This document shows, one piece after another, positions 16,041-25,089 of a stretch of DNA of 64,000 nt. The translations under genes were made by a program, and so were the position numbers. Source of the stretch: QHXQ01 sp963788965 (GTDB lineage: Bacteria > Acidobacteriota > Blastocatellia > Pyrinomonadales > Pyrinomonadaceae); NCBI GenBank assembly GCA_963788965.1, contig CAWBIK010000006.1, positions 496,001 through 560,000 of the forward strand, in the 5' to 3' direction. The number at the start of each line of letters is the position of its first letter. Positions within the stretch are counted from its first letter, which is position 1. The notes under the pieces were generated by a model. The model did not search any database. It saw only the letters and a program-made list of their open reading frames with translations, and was not told the DNA's origin.

Positions 16041-19000
16041 ATGTCGCTTAACAAACTTCACGCTACATTCTTTGTCGGCTTGGTGCTGGTCCTCACTTGC
16101 GGCTACCCGCGCGCGGCGACGGCGCAGACGGCCGACGAAGCCGCCGCGCAACTCGCCAAGACGGGGCAAAGCCCCGACGAAGTGGCGATACAGAAAGTGG
16201 TCCTGAAAGGTTATGAGGCTTACGCGTTTAAGAATGCGGCGGCGCTCTATGCTTTGTTCAGTGAACGCTCGCCGCACCTGCCGGCGTTCAAGCAGTTCAT
16301 CGAGCAAAACTTCGCCAGCAATAAAACGGTCAAGATCGAAACGATCAGAGTCGTGCTGCTCCGCAAGGTTGAGATCACAGGCGATAGTGCGACGGTGCGT
16401 GTGTTTGCCGAGATACGCGCGCGCAATCTGGATACAGGCAGCGTGGCCGAAGGCTTTGGCGAGATGGATCATATGTTCCATCTGGTCAAAGAGGGCGCGG
16501 GTTGGAAGCTGTGGCAGTTCGTCGATACAGCGGAGGCGCTCGTCGGCGAGTTGCTGGCCGCGCCGTCTGATGAAGCGCGGACACAACTAGTCGTAGCGAA
16601 AGCCACGCCGTTCACAGGCGGCTTACTCAACGGCTTATTGGAGCAAGCCAGAATCCTGCTTGAAGAGAAAGGCAACTACACACAGGCGGCGCTGATCTTC
16701 AACGTCGCGCTCCACGTCGGCCGGCAACTCGCCGCGCAGTTCAACTCGCCGCTCGGCATCGCCGGCCCGTTGATCGGCCTCGGCGACGTTTACACGGCGC
16801 AAGGCGACTACGTGCGCGCGGCCGACAATTATCAACAGGTCCTCAGACTGGCCGAGCGGTTGCGGAGCAAAGAAGCACTCGCGCCCGTGTCGGTCAAACT
16901 CGGCAACATACATTTTCAACAAGGCAACTACGCGCAGGCGATGGCGTACTACCAACGCGGCGCGAAACTTTATACGCAACTCGGCAGCAAGCTTGAGATC
17001 GCATACCCGTTAGCCAACATCGGCAACGCCTACTTCGCGCAAGGCGACTACGAGCCGGCCCTTGAGTATTACCGCAAGAGCTTGAAGATATACGAACAGA
17101 TTTTCGACAAAGCGGGCACGGCTTATCTGTTGCACAAACTAGGCGAGGTTTATGCCGCGCAACAGAAGTATCCGTTGGCGGTCGCAAGTCTGCAACAGGA
17201 TTTGCAGTTGCACGAAGAACTCGGCAACCGGGCGATGGTCGCGGCCTCGTTGCGCAGCATCGCCGACGTTCGTTATGCACAGGGCGCATACGCGGAAGCG
17301 GCCGCGCTATCGGCTCGCGCCGTCGAATTGGCCCGCGCCAATGACAGCCCCGAAATCCTCTGGCAAGCACTGACCTCGACCGGCCGCGCCAACCGCGCGC
17401 TGCAACAACCGGAGCGAGCGCGTGCGGCTTTCGCCGAAGCGATTGCCGTCATCGAACGTTTGCGCGGGCACGTCGCCGGCAGCGAACTGGATCAACAACT
17501 CTTCTTTGAAAGTCGCACCGCGCCCTACTACGCGCTGGTCGAATTGTTGATCGACGCGCACGATCTGCCCGCAGCCTTCGCTTATGCCGAACGCGCCAAA
17601 GGGCGTGTGCTGCTCGACGTACTGCGCGGCGACCGCGAGCATTTCAGCAAAACTCTGAACCTTGAAGATCGAAATCAAGAGCGAAGTTTGAACGAGACAA
17701 TCACCGGCCTGAATGCACAACTCAGACGCGCGCAACAGCAACCGCAAACGAACCGCGCCGCCGTCGCAGCCATCGAGGAACAACTACGCACGGCGCGGCT
17801 CGACTACGAAGCGTTTCAAACGCGCATCTATGCGACCTATCCGCAACTCAAACTGCGACGCGGCGAGGCCGCACCCTTATCGTTGCCAGAGGCCGGCGCG
17901 TTACTACCCGATGTCAAGACCGCGCTCGTCGAATACGTGGTGACGCCTGATAAAGTCTATCTATTCGTCATCACTAAACAGCACGCACCGCAGGCCAGCG
18001 CGCAAAGCGACGTTGAGTTGCAGGTCTATACAAGCGACATCAAGGCGGGCGAACTCGCGGCGCGCGTCGCCGAGTTGCAGCAAAAGATAGCGAGCAACAC
18101 GCTCGACTTCAGGACCGCTGCCCGCGCTCTCTACGATCTGTTAATCAAACCCGCCGAGGCGCAACTCGCGGGGCAGACCACCATCTGCATCGCCCCGGAC
18201 GCCTCGCTCTGGGAGCTACCTTTTCAAGCTCTCCTCTCCGGCGAGAATCGCTTCTTGTTGGAAGACCACGCCGTCTTTTATGTGCCGTCGCTAAGCGTCT
18301 ATCGTGAGATGAAGCGCCGGCAAGCGCAAAGAAACGACGCTGCCCGTGTCGATCAAACAAATGCGGCGGGTCTGTCGCTCGTCAAAGTTAAAGGCGGCCC
18401 GACGCCGGCCCCGCGCGTCTTGCTCGCCTTCGGCAATCCCAAGTTGAACGAGACGAGCAACACGCAGACGAACACATTGCGGAGCGGGCGGCACTACGGT
18501 TCGTTGCCCGAAGCCGAGCGCGAAGTGAAAGGGCTGACGCAATTTTATGATCCGGCGGCGAGTCGCATACTGATCGGAGCAGCGGCGCGTGAGGCGATAG
18601 CCAAAGCGGAAGCGGGACAATACAGAGTCTTGCATTTCGCCACGCACGGCACGTTTGACGATCACAATCCCATGTACTCGCATCTGCGTTTGGCGACCGG
18701 CGACGCGCGTGAGGACGGCTATCTCGAAGCGCGCGAGATCATCGATCTCGAACTCGACGCCGATATGATCATCCTGTCGGCCTGTGAAACGGCGCGCGGT
18801 CGCGTCGGCGCGGGTGAAGGGTTGATCGGCATGACGTGGGCCTTCTTCGTGGCGGGCAGTTCGACCACCGTGGCCAGCCAGTGGAAAGTTGATTCGGCCA
18901 GCACGACTATGTTGATGACAAACTTTCATCGGCTGTTGACGACGCACAGGGCCGTAGGCGTTGCGCGCACGGGCAAAGCCGAAGCGTTGCGCGGCGCGGC

Positions 19001-19079
19001 GTTGACCTTGCTCGCAAGCAGTCAATACCGGCATCCGTTTTATTGGGCGGGCTTCGTCGTAGTCGGGGCAGGTGATTGA
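16041..19079 (+). CDS. exported NTF2-like/TPR/CHAT-domain protein
   Basis: A 1012-residue protein with a signal peptide (VGLVLVLTCGYPRAATAQ). An NTF2-like domain (about 45-170, ending WKLWQFVDTAE) comes first, then six or more TPRs (about 205-420, GDYVRAADNYQQVLRLAERL, GDYEPALEYYRKSLKIYEQI), a coiled region, and a C-terminal CHAT domain (about 690-1010). CHAT is a caspase-like protease fold. The His and Cys dyad is intact in LHFATHGTFDDHNPMYSHL (about 864) and LSACETARGRVGAGEGL (about 914). ATG 16041 is preferred to the adjacent TTG. It converges with a sigma/anti-sigma pair, a frequent setting for such proteins in Acidobacteriota. Substrate unknown. Confidence 0.85.
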   Translation: MSLNKLHATFFVGLVLVLTCGYPRAATAQTADEAAAQLAKTGQSPDEVAIQKVVLKGYEAYAFKNAAALYALFSERSPHLPAFKQFIEQNFASNKTVKIETIRVVLLRKVEITGDSATVRVFAEIRARNLDTGSVAEGFGEMDHMFHLVKEGAGWKLWQFVDTAEALVGELLAAPSDEARTQLVVAKATPFTGGLLNGLLEQARILLEEKGNYTQAALIFNVALHVGRQLAAQFNSPLGIAGPLIGLGDVYTAQGDYVRAADNYQQVLRLAERLRSKEALAPVSVKLGNIHFQQGNYAQAMAYYQRGAKLYTQLGSKLEIAYPLANIGNAYFAQGDYEPALEYYRKSLKIYEQIFDKAGTAYLLHKLGEVYAAQQKYPLAVASLQQDLQLHEELGNRAMVAASLRSIADVRYAQGAYAEAAALSARAVELARANDSPEILWQALTSTGRANRALQQPERARAAFAEAIAVIERLRGHVAGSELDQQLFFESRTAPYYALVELLIDAHDLPAAFAYAERAKGRVLLDVLRGDREHFSKTLNLEDRNQERSLNETITGLNAQLRRAQQQPQTNRAAVAAIEEQLRTARLDYEAFQTRIYATYPQLKLRRGEAAPLSLPEAGALLPDVKTALVEYVVTPDKVYLFVITKQHAPQASAQSDVELQVYTSDIKAGELAARVAELQQKIASNTLDFRTAARALYDLLIKPAEAQLAGQTTICIAPDASLWELPFQALLSGENRFLLEDHAVFYVPSLSVYREMKRRQAQRNDAARVDQTNAAGLSLVKVKGGPTPAPRVLLAFGNPKLNETSNTQTNTLRSGRHYGSLPEAEREVKGLTQFYDPAASRILIGAAAREAIAKAEAGQYRVLHFATHGTFDDHNPMYSHLRLATGDAREDGYLEAREIIDLELDADMIILSACETARGRVGAGEGLIGMTWAFFVAGSSTTVASQWKVDSASTTMLMTNFHRLLTTHRAVGVARTGKAEALRGAALTLLASSQYRHPFYWAGFVVVGAGD

Positions 19080-19102
19080 TCAAGCAGGGCGCGGGCGTCG
19101 TG

Positions 19103-20524
19103 TTAACGCGCGCGTTGCCATGAACGAACTTGACGCAGCAGCTTCAACGCAACTTGCGAGCGCGGGTTCGCGTTGACCAACGATTGCAACTCGCGTTCGG
19201 CTTCAGCCAACAAGCCCGCATCGGCATAGAGAATACCCAGCACAAGATGTGAACCGGGGCGCGTGCGCTGCGTTTGCTCGATCTCGCGCGCCTTGTCTGC
19301 ATCAACGACCTTGAAACGCGCTCTTGGTGCGGGCGCAACGGGCGAGACGATCTCTTGCCCGGCTCTCGTTGCCGTCACCTGCCAAAAGTATATCCGCCCG
19401 CGTGCAAGTGCGACCGGCGACGACCAGTTGGTTGTCGCTTGTGGCGCGCTCTGCACGACGCGATTGAAGTCTGCGTCGAAGACTGCGACGGTGTAACTGT
19501 CCGCGCCCGCGAGCGGTCGCCAATGAAACGTCGGGCGCTCGGCCAGAGTCACGACGCCGACCGGCGCGGACAGGGCAAACGGGACAGCGTCCGCGCCTTC
19601 GTTCAGGAGCGTTATGCGTTGCGCCGCCAACTCATCGAGCGCGGCCGGGCGCACAAGTTCGTGCGTGGCGAGGGCTTTTTTAACCGCTTGCTGGATTGGC
19701 TCGCTGACGCCCGCCAGACCCGACAGCCTGCCTCGCTGATCAAGCGTCACTTGTTGGTCGCCGTCATACAAACTGACCACGTTTGCCGGTGTGATTTGCG
19801 ACGGCACGCGTCGTGGTGGCAATGATGTCTTTGGCGCAAGCGGGCCGGTGGCATTTGCTCCTGCGCTTTGAGTCGCAGGTTCGCCTTGCGCCTGAGTGGG
19901 CGCAGGATCGGGTTGAGTGGGTGAAGCTGTTCGTGCTTGATCTTGATCGTGTTTGCCGGCCGGTGCTGACTGCGCTTGATCTTCTGTGCGCCGGTTCGAT
20001 TGCAGCGAGAACAGCAGCAAGGCCGCGCTAATGAGCGCGAGTATAAACCCGGCGACATAAGCGAGGCGTGGGCGTGCGAGTGTGCGCCAGTAGGCGGCGA
20101 CGCCGGCCGCGATTGAGGGGCGCGCGCGGTGCGGCAGTTCGGCTGGCTGTTTCATTATCAAGTCGGAGTTGACGTGCGCCAATCGAGTCGCGGCTTGACT
20201 ACAACGAGTGCAGTCTGCGAGATGACTTTCAAAGATCGTGCGATCAACTTCATCCACACGACCCGTCGCATAGCTCGCCAGTTCTTCATGCGAGAGGTGA
20301 AACGGTTCTTCATCGGGCGGGGTCAGGAAAGATTCTTTGAGCGAGGTGAAGGCTAGATCGACGTGTTCGGGATCGACGACTCGCCGCAGGCACGCGGCGC
20401 ACGCGGCGAGGTGGCGATCAAGCGTGAGCCGCGCGCCCGGAGCAAGCGCGCGTTGGCGGTAGGCTTCGATCTGTTGCTCTGTGAGATGTTCTTGCATCAG
20501 CACGCGCCTGTGTTCGTCGTCCAC
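19103..20524 (-). CDS. membrane-anchored anti-sigma factor with two zinc fingers
   Basis: A 473-residue protein. Two ZF-HC2-type motifs lie in the N-terminal part: LDRHLAACAACLRR (HxxxCxxC, about 36-43) and FESHLADCTRCSQA (about 99-106). A TM helix follows (about 152-172, LAYVAGFILALISAALLLFS). The outer part has a Pro/Thr/Gln linker, an Ig/FN3-like domain (RPTFHWRPLAGADSYTVAVF) and a TPR-like end (ILYADAGLLAEAERELQSLV). It lies 23 bp downstream of the sigma-like gene on the same strand, so the pair is probably cotranscribed and sigma is held at the membrane by this protein. Confidence 0.75.
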   Translation of the reverse strand: MDDEHRRVLMQEHLTEQQIEAYRQRALAPGARLTLDRHLAACAACLRRVVDPEHVDLAFTSLKESFLTPPDEEPFHLSHEELASYATGRVDEVDRTIFESHLADCTRCSQAATRLAHVNSDLIMKQPAELPHRARPSIAAGVAAYWRTLARPRLAYVAGFILALISAALLLFSLQSNRRTEDQAQSAPAGKHDQDQARTASPTQPDPAPTQAQGEPATQSAGANATGPLAPKTSLPPRRVPSQITPANVVSLYDGDQQVTLDQRGRLSGLAGVSEPIQQAVKKALATHELVRPAALDELAAQRITLLNEGADAVPFALSAPVGVVTLAERPTFHWRPLAGADSYTVAVFDADFNRVVQSAPQATTNWSSPVALARGRIYFWQVTATRAGQEIVSPVAPAPRARFKVVDADKAREIEQTQRTRPGSHLVLGILYADAGLLAEAERELQSLVNANPRSQVALKLLRQVRSWQRAR

Positions 20525-20546
20525 AATGCTAAACCGTGTGCGGCGC

Positions 20547-21644
20547 TCATTTATTACTACCGGCGCTGGTTTCCCACGCCTTCATGCGCCGCGTGAGGCG
20601 TTCCCGCGCGGTCTTGCGTAAGTTGATCACTTGCTGCCTTGTCAGTGCGAGCAGTTGCGCGCTGCGCGCGTCGTCGAGCGGCAGTTCATCCCAGAGTTGC
20701 GCGAACTGCGCGGCGGTGATTGATAACATGCTTGCTATCTCGGCCTGCGTGGCGATGCCGAGATGCGGAATGAAAGCGATAGGGCTGCCGCCTTGCGCGT
20801 CGCGCAGGTTCAACAGCAGCGCGGTGCGTTGCAGCACGGGCAACGTGCAGACCTCTTGCCAGAGTCGTTGCAGATAGAGCCGCTGTTCGAGGGTCGTCGT
20901 GATGGTGGCGGCCGGGTCGGTCAAACTCGCGCCGATGCTGTCGTCGTGATCATAGGATGGCTGCGGTTGATCTTTGATGCCCCAGACGCCGGCCGCGATT
21001 GTCACAAGATGATTGAAAGCAATAGGCTGACCGGCACATGCGAAGACGAGGGCCAGCAAATCGGCCGCAGAGTAAGTTTGCACATCGACTGCGGCCGGGG
21101 TTGCATGTTGCAGGTAGGCGCGCGGCTCGTCCAATAGTTGTTGCAGGCGCGGCGCATCAGGGACGGGCGGTTCGGCGTTGCGCCACGTCGCCAGCCCACA
21201 GAGCCAGCGTGTGTCCGCAGCCTGCCAGAGCGCGAAGCTATGGTTCTGTTTCAATTGCTGCCGCAGCAGATCGCGCAGCCGCCAACGCTGCGGATTGCGT
21301 GTGCGGAAATAATCGGCACACGCGGAATAGGTTTTAGTTGCGACGTAATTACGAAAATCGGTGATGGGTCGTGGCCGCGCGCCACTCTTTAAGCCACGCA
21401 ACTCCGCGAGCAGCGTCGCGCGCACGTCGCCCGCAATCTCTAACGCATCTTGGTTCTGATGATCGCCTTGCGCGGTGCTTAAAGAGACACGCAGTTTGCG
21501 CTTGATGATCGCTGTGATGATCGGGTCGGCCTGTTCATGCAGCAGACGGGCGAGCAGCCGGTCGGCCTCCGGCTCATCCGGCGCGCGCAGGAAGGGTTGG
21601 AGTAGATCGTCAACAATCTGAACTGCTACTTGCTGCTCCATCAT
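20547..21644 (-). CDS. divergent sigma-70-family (ECF-like) factor
   Basis: A 365-residue protein. A sigma-2-like region is suggested by RPITDFRNYVATKTYSACAD and DYFRTRNPQRWRLRDLLRQQ. A C-terminal helix-turn-helix resembling region 4 is TRQQVINLRKTARERLTRRM, after VCTLPVLQRTALLLNLRDAQ and TQAEIASMLSIT. The ~200-residue insert between the regions is longer than in standard ECF factors. Position directly upstream of an anti-sigma gene supports the call. Target genes cannot be inferred, although the adjacent CHAT gene is a natural candidate. Confidence 0.65.
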   Translation of the reverse strand: MMEQQVAVQIVDDLLQPFLRAPDEPEADRLLARLLHEQADPIITAIIKRKLRVSLSTAQGDHQNQDALEIAGDVRATLLAELRGLKSGARPRPITDFRNYVATKTYSACADYFRTRNPQRWRLRDLLRQQLKQNHSFALWQAADTRWLCGLATWRNAEPPVPDAPRLQQLLDEPRAYLQHATPAAVDVQTYSAADLLALVFACAGQPIAFNHLVTIAAGVWGIKDQPQPSYDHDDSIGASLTDPAATITTTLEQRLYLQRLWQEVCTLPVLQRTALLLNLRDAQGGSPIAFIPHLGIATQAEIASMLSITAAQFAQLWDELPLDDARSAQLLALTRQQVINLRKTARERLTRRMKAWETSAGSNK

Positions 21645-21867
21645 GCCCTTTCAGCAGTAACGCGGCCGCTTGGTTTCAACAGTATGAGCTTAACTTCGAT
21701 TATAGATTAAGACTTTGCGGCCCGTGCTTCGTGACCTTGCACCCGTAGATAGTAATGCAACTCCGGCCGCTTGGATGACATTTGTTTCAAACTGGTAGTC
21801 TGGCTTTGATTGATCGTTTGTTTGACAAGCGAGCGGGGCGTGCGGCACGCTGGCTGGACGAGTGCTT

Positions 21868-23048
21868 ATGATGTCTGCAACGAGCAACGATGATTTAGTG
21901 CGAACGATTGAGGCGCGCGGCCAGCGGCCGACGTGGGCCGAGATCGATCTTGGCTGCGCTCGCCGCGAACTTGCAGACCGTGCGGCGCGTCGTCGGTGCA
22001 AGCATCAACGTCATGGCGGTCGTGAAGGCGGACGCTTACGGGCACGGAGCGGCGGCGTGCGCGCGGCGGTTCGCGGCGGCGGGCGCAGATTGGTTCGGCG
22101 TGGCGCTGCCGGAAGAGGGCGTGGAGTTGCGCCGGGCCGGCATCACGCAGCCGATCCTCTGTCTCGAAGGGTTCTGGGCGGGACAGGCGTCGTTGTGCTT
22201 GCAGCACAAGCTTGTGCCGGTTGTGTGCGAGCTTGCAGCGGCACAGGCATTGGACACGGCCGCGCGCGACGCGGGGCAAATCGCCGACGTGCATGTAAAG
22301 ATCGACACAGGCATGGGCCGCTTAGGCGTGCGACATGACAGAGGCGGGCGCGTTTGCGCGGGCGCTGACAAGTTTCGCGCACCTGCGCGTGGACGGTTTG
22401 ATGACGCACTTCGCGGCGGCCGACGAGCCTGCGCATGACGACTTCACCGCGACACAGACCGAACGCTTTCGCCGCGCGTGTGCCTTGTTTCGCGCGTGCG
22501 GGCACGCGCCCCGGTTTGAAGATTTGGCGAACTCGGCCGCGGCCTTCGTCCGCGCGGATGCGCGCGGGCAGATGGTGCGGCCGGGCGGCGTGCTATATGG
22601 CTTGTGGCGCGACGTGCTGCCGCCGCAAGTTGAGCCGCCGGAGTTGCGGCCCGTACTGGCTTGGCGCACGCGCATCATGCTCTTGAAATGGATCGAGCCG
22701 GGCGAGACGCTCGGCTACGGCCGCACGTTCACCGCGGCGCGGCGGACGCGCGTGGCGACGCTGCCCGTCGGTTATCACGACGGTTACCCGCGCGCGCTCT
22801 CGAATCGCGGCCGCGTCATCGTGCGCGGGTGCTTCGCGCCGATCGTGGGTCGCATCTCGATGGACTTGACGTTGACCGATGTGACGGACGTGCCCGATGT
22901 CGTTACGGGCGACGTGGTGACGCTGGTGGGCGCGGCAGGCGCGCTCGAACTGCCCGCCGAAGAAGTGGCCCGCACGGCCGGGACGATCTCATACGAACTC
23001 ACTTGCGGCGTCAGTCGGCGTGTCCCGCGCCATTACCTGCCTGAATAA
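21868..23048 (+). CDS. alr: alanine racemase, two frame breaks
   Basis: PLP enzyme making D-alanine for peptidoglycan. Frame 1 gives RPTWAEIDL. An extra G near 21951 shifts to AALAANLQTVRRVVGASINV and the PLP-lysine motif VMAVVKADAYGHGAAACARR. A second extra base near 22332 shifts to the frame carrying LRVDGLMTHFAAADEP, LANSAAAFVRADARGQMVRP, YGRTFTAARRTRVATLPVGY and the catalytic-Tyr region HDGYPRALSN, then GRISMDLTLTDV. All conserved blocks are present in order, so the gene is probably intact in the organism. The start could be GTG 21862, ATG 21868 or ATG 21871. Confidence 0.9.
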
Positions 23049-23072
23049 ACAATGCCCGCGTCGAGTGTCAAA

Positions 23073-23116
23073 GATGTCAGATGTCAGGTCTGAAATAGCA
23101 CCTGACATCTGACATC
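23073..23116. repeat. palindrome between convergent alr and tonB genes
   Basis: Perfect 17-bp inverted repeat: GATGTCAGATGTCAGGT (23073-23089) with ACCTGACATCTGACATC (23100-23116). The arm contains a tandem ATGTCAG word. It lies between the stops of two converging genes and could serve as a bidirectional terminator. Confidence 0.8.
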
Positions 23117-23129
23117 GCTGCTCGTCTGT

Positions 23130-23945
23130 TTATTGCAGCACGAAGTTGTAGCTGATCACGCCGGAGACTTTGACGGGTTGGCCCGAAAGGATGGTGGGCG
23201 AGAAGCGCGCTTGCAGTGCGGCGTTGCGTGCGGCTTCGCGTAGCAGCATGTGCCCGTTCGTGGCTTGGGCCGAGATGACGCGCCCTTGCTCGTCAACCAG
23301 AATCTCGACCGTCACGATACCGGCAGCGTGGGCCGCCCGTGCGATGGGCGGATAAGGGGGCACAGGTTTGCTGAGCACTTTGCTGCTGATGATCTGACTC
23401 GTCAGCCGGACCTGTGTGGGGGCGGGTTTTGGGGTTGGAGTAGGATCGGGTTTGACGGGCGGGGCTACATCCACGCCGCTATCGACGACGAGCGGGCGTT
23501 CGGGCGCGACGACGCGACCGGAGCCGGGCACAGTGGCGGAGCTGCCGAGCAGTTCGTCGCCGCTGTTGCGACTGCTGAGCATGACCGTGCCGTACTTGGG
23601 CATCTCCGGCACGTTGTTCGGTCTGGTCGAGATGGCGTCGGGCGGCTTCGTGTTGGTATCAAGTCGCCCGATGAACTCTGTGCGCTCGATAACGTTGGTT
23701 GGGTGCGCGCCGCTGGCGGGTCGTGTTTCGGGGCGCGGGTTGGTTTCGGCGGGCATCGGCGCGGGACTGACCAGCGCGACCAGTTCATAATTCTGATTAT
23801 CGAGTTGCGCGTTATAGGCGAAGACGCTGGCAACGCCCGTCGTGACCAGCAGCAGGCTGTAGCAGACGAGCGTGCCGGCGAAGAATGAACCGCGCCGCGC
23901 GAGGTCTGCGCGATGCGAGCCGGATTCGATTAACTGTTTGAACAT
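23130..23945 (-). CDS. energy transducer TonB-family protein
   Basis: A 271-residue protein. ATG at 23945 is preferred over longer readings because AGAGAGGACC lies just upstream and the protein then starts MFKQLIESGSHRADLARRGS. An N-terminal TM helix (FFAGTLVCYSLLLVTTGVAS) is followed by a periplasmic Pro-rich linker (PDPTPTPKPAPTQ) and a C-terminal TonB-C domain (PPYPPIARAAHAAGIVTVEI, LVDEQGRVISAQATNGH, ending VSGVISYNFVLQ). Such proteins couple the proton-motive force to TonB-dependent receptors. No exbB, exbD or receptor gene lies next to it. Confidence 0.85.
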   Translation of the reverse strand: MFKQLIESGSHRADLARRGSFFAGTLVCYSLLLVTTGVASVFAYNAQLDNQNYELVALVSPAPMPAETNPRPETRPASGAHPTNVIERTEFIGRLDTNTKPPDAISTRPNNVPEMPKYGTVMLSSRNSGDELLGSSATVPGSGRVVAPERPLVVDSGVDVAPPVKPDPTPTPKPAPTQVRLTSQIISSKVLSKPVPPYPPIARAAHAAGIVTVEILVDEQGRVISAQATNGHMLLREAARNAALQARFSPTILSGQPVKVSGVISYNFVLQ

Positions 23946-24150
23946 CGTCTTTGGTCCTCTCTCAATGCCGGTGCCACGCGGGTCTTGCGGAGTGGACTCG
24001 ACCTGTTTAGACTCCGCCCGGTCGTCGCCTGTTCCCTGAAGTGCGGGCAGAGTTGAAATTTGAAATAAGACGTGACCCGCGCCCATAACAGTCTGTGCTA
24101 GGATGGCGGCCCGCACGGGTTAGCAAAAACCACAAGGGAGGGCAGCGAAC

Positions 24151-24453
24151 GTGGCCACCAGTTCCGAATGGCATGAGGGCTATGACAACTTGAGCGAGCG
24201 CGCCTTAAACTTCTCGCGTGCCATCAAGTCGTTACAGGAAGAGTTGGAGGCGGTGGACTGGTACAACCAGCGCGCCGAGGTGACGAAGGACGAGCAGTTG
24301 CGCCGCATCCTCGAACACAACCGCGACGAAGAGATCGAGCACGCCATGATGGCGCTCGAATACCTGCGCCGCATGAGTCCCGTCTTCGATCACCACATGC
24401 GTACATACCTCTTCACCGAAGGCGACATCACGGAGATTGAAGAAAAGCAGTAG
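24151..24453 (+). CDS. encapsulated-ferritin-like (EncFtn family) protein
   Basis: A 100-residue, all-helical, His/Glu-rich protein with the EncFtn pattern: AIKSLQEELEAVDWYNQRAE, then RRILEHNRDEEIEHAMMALE and YLRRMSPVFDHHMRTYLF. Known EncFtn proteins form annular decamers with a ferroxidase site (two Glu and one His per subunit) and are loaded into encapsulin shells. Here no encapsulin gene is adjacent and the C-terminus (TEGDITEIEEKQ) lacks the usual hydrophobic Gly-Ser-Leu cargo peptide. Start GTG 24151, with GGGAGGG upstream. Confidence 0.75.
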   Translation: MATSSEWHEGYDNLSERALNFSRAIKSLQEELEAVDWYNQRAEVTKDEQLRRILEHNRDEEIEHAMMALEYLRRMSPVFDHHMRTYLFTEGDITEIEEKQ

Positions 24454-24518
24454 GCGGTAGGCAGTTAAGACAGACGCTCAAGGGTGTCGCTAGTAATAAC
24501 AGCGAGGTTTGATACGTC

Positions 24519-24872
24519 ATGGCCGATAAGATCACGGTTTACGAAAAACCTACTTGCTCGAAGTGCCGCGAAGCCGACCGGCTGTTGCGTGAGAGCGGCG
24601 TGGACTACGAGAAGATCAACTACATCATCGAACCGTTGGGCGAGGCAAAGCTGCGCGAACTGATAGGCAAGATGAAGATCGCGCCGCGCGAACTGCTCCG
24701 CACGGGCGAGCCTGCGTGGCGCGAGTTGGGCCTCAACGCGCGTGAACTATCGGACGACGAGATCATCGCCGTACTGGTCCAACATCCTGCGTTGCTGCAA
24801 CGGCCCATCATCGAGCGTGGCGACCGCGCCGTCCTCGGTCGCCCCGTCGAGAATATACGCGCGTTGCTTTAA
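24519..24872 (+). CDS. ArsC/Spx-family thioredoxin-fold protein
   Basis: A 117-residue protein. The N-terminal thioredoxin-like fold has a CxxC site (VYEKPTCSKCREADRLLRES), then MKIAPRELLRTGEPAWRELG and the family end block HPALLQRPIIERGDRAVLGR. The ArsC family includes glutaredoxin-dependent arsenate reductases and regulators such as Spx and YffB. No arsenic-resistance genes are nearby, so arsenate reduction is not implied. It follows the ferritin-like gene by 65 bp. Confidence 0.8.
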   Translation: MADKITVYEKPTCSKCREADRLLRESGVDYEKINYIIEPLGEAKLRELIGKMKIAPRELLRTGEPAWRELGLNARELSDDEIIAVLVQHPALLQRPIIERGDRAVLGRPVENIRALL

Positions 24873-24896
24873 GCAGCGGCGGTTAAAGCAGGCACA

Positions 24897-24965
24897 CGCA
24901 AAGCCGCAAAGCCACGAACGCAAAGCTGAGCATTCAGCCTTTGTGTCCTGCTTTGCGTCTTTGCG
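24897..24965. repeat. intergenic inverted repeat (CGCAAAG words)
   Basis: CGCAAAGCCGCAAAGC (24897-24912) pairs, with one mismatch, with GCTTTGCGTCTTTGCG (24950-24965). Further CGCAAAG/CTTTGTG words lie inside. It sits between the ArsC-family gene and radA. Confidence 0.75.
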
Positions 24966-25089
24966 CCAGTGCGTGAGGTTTACTGTTGAAGCTGGTAAAA
25001 TAAGCGGCACAGTAACAAGCGATCCCGAACGTGTTGCACTGTCGCCGGTCCTTCGATTGGCGACTAAATTTTTGTGGGGACGACGTTAA

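Noticed and set aside
21868..23048. alr, ispD, ispE and radA as pseudogenes or programmed-frameshift genes
   Set aside because: All conserved blocks are intact on both sides, the breaks share no slippery motif, and they occur throughout the window. Sequencing indels are simpler.
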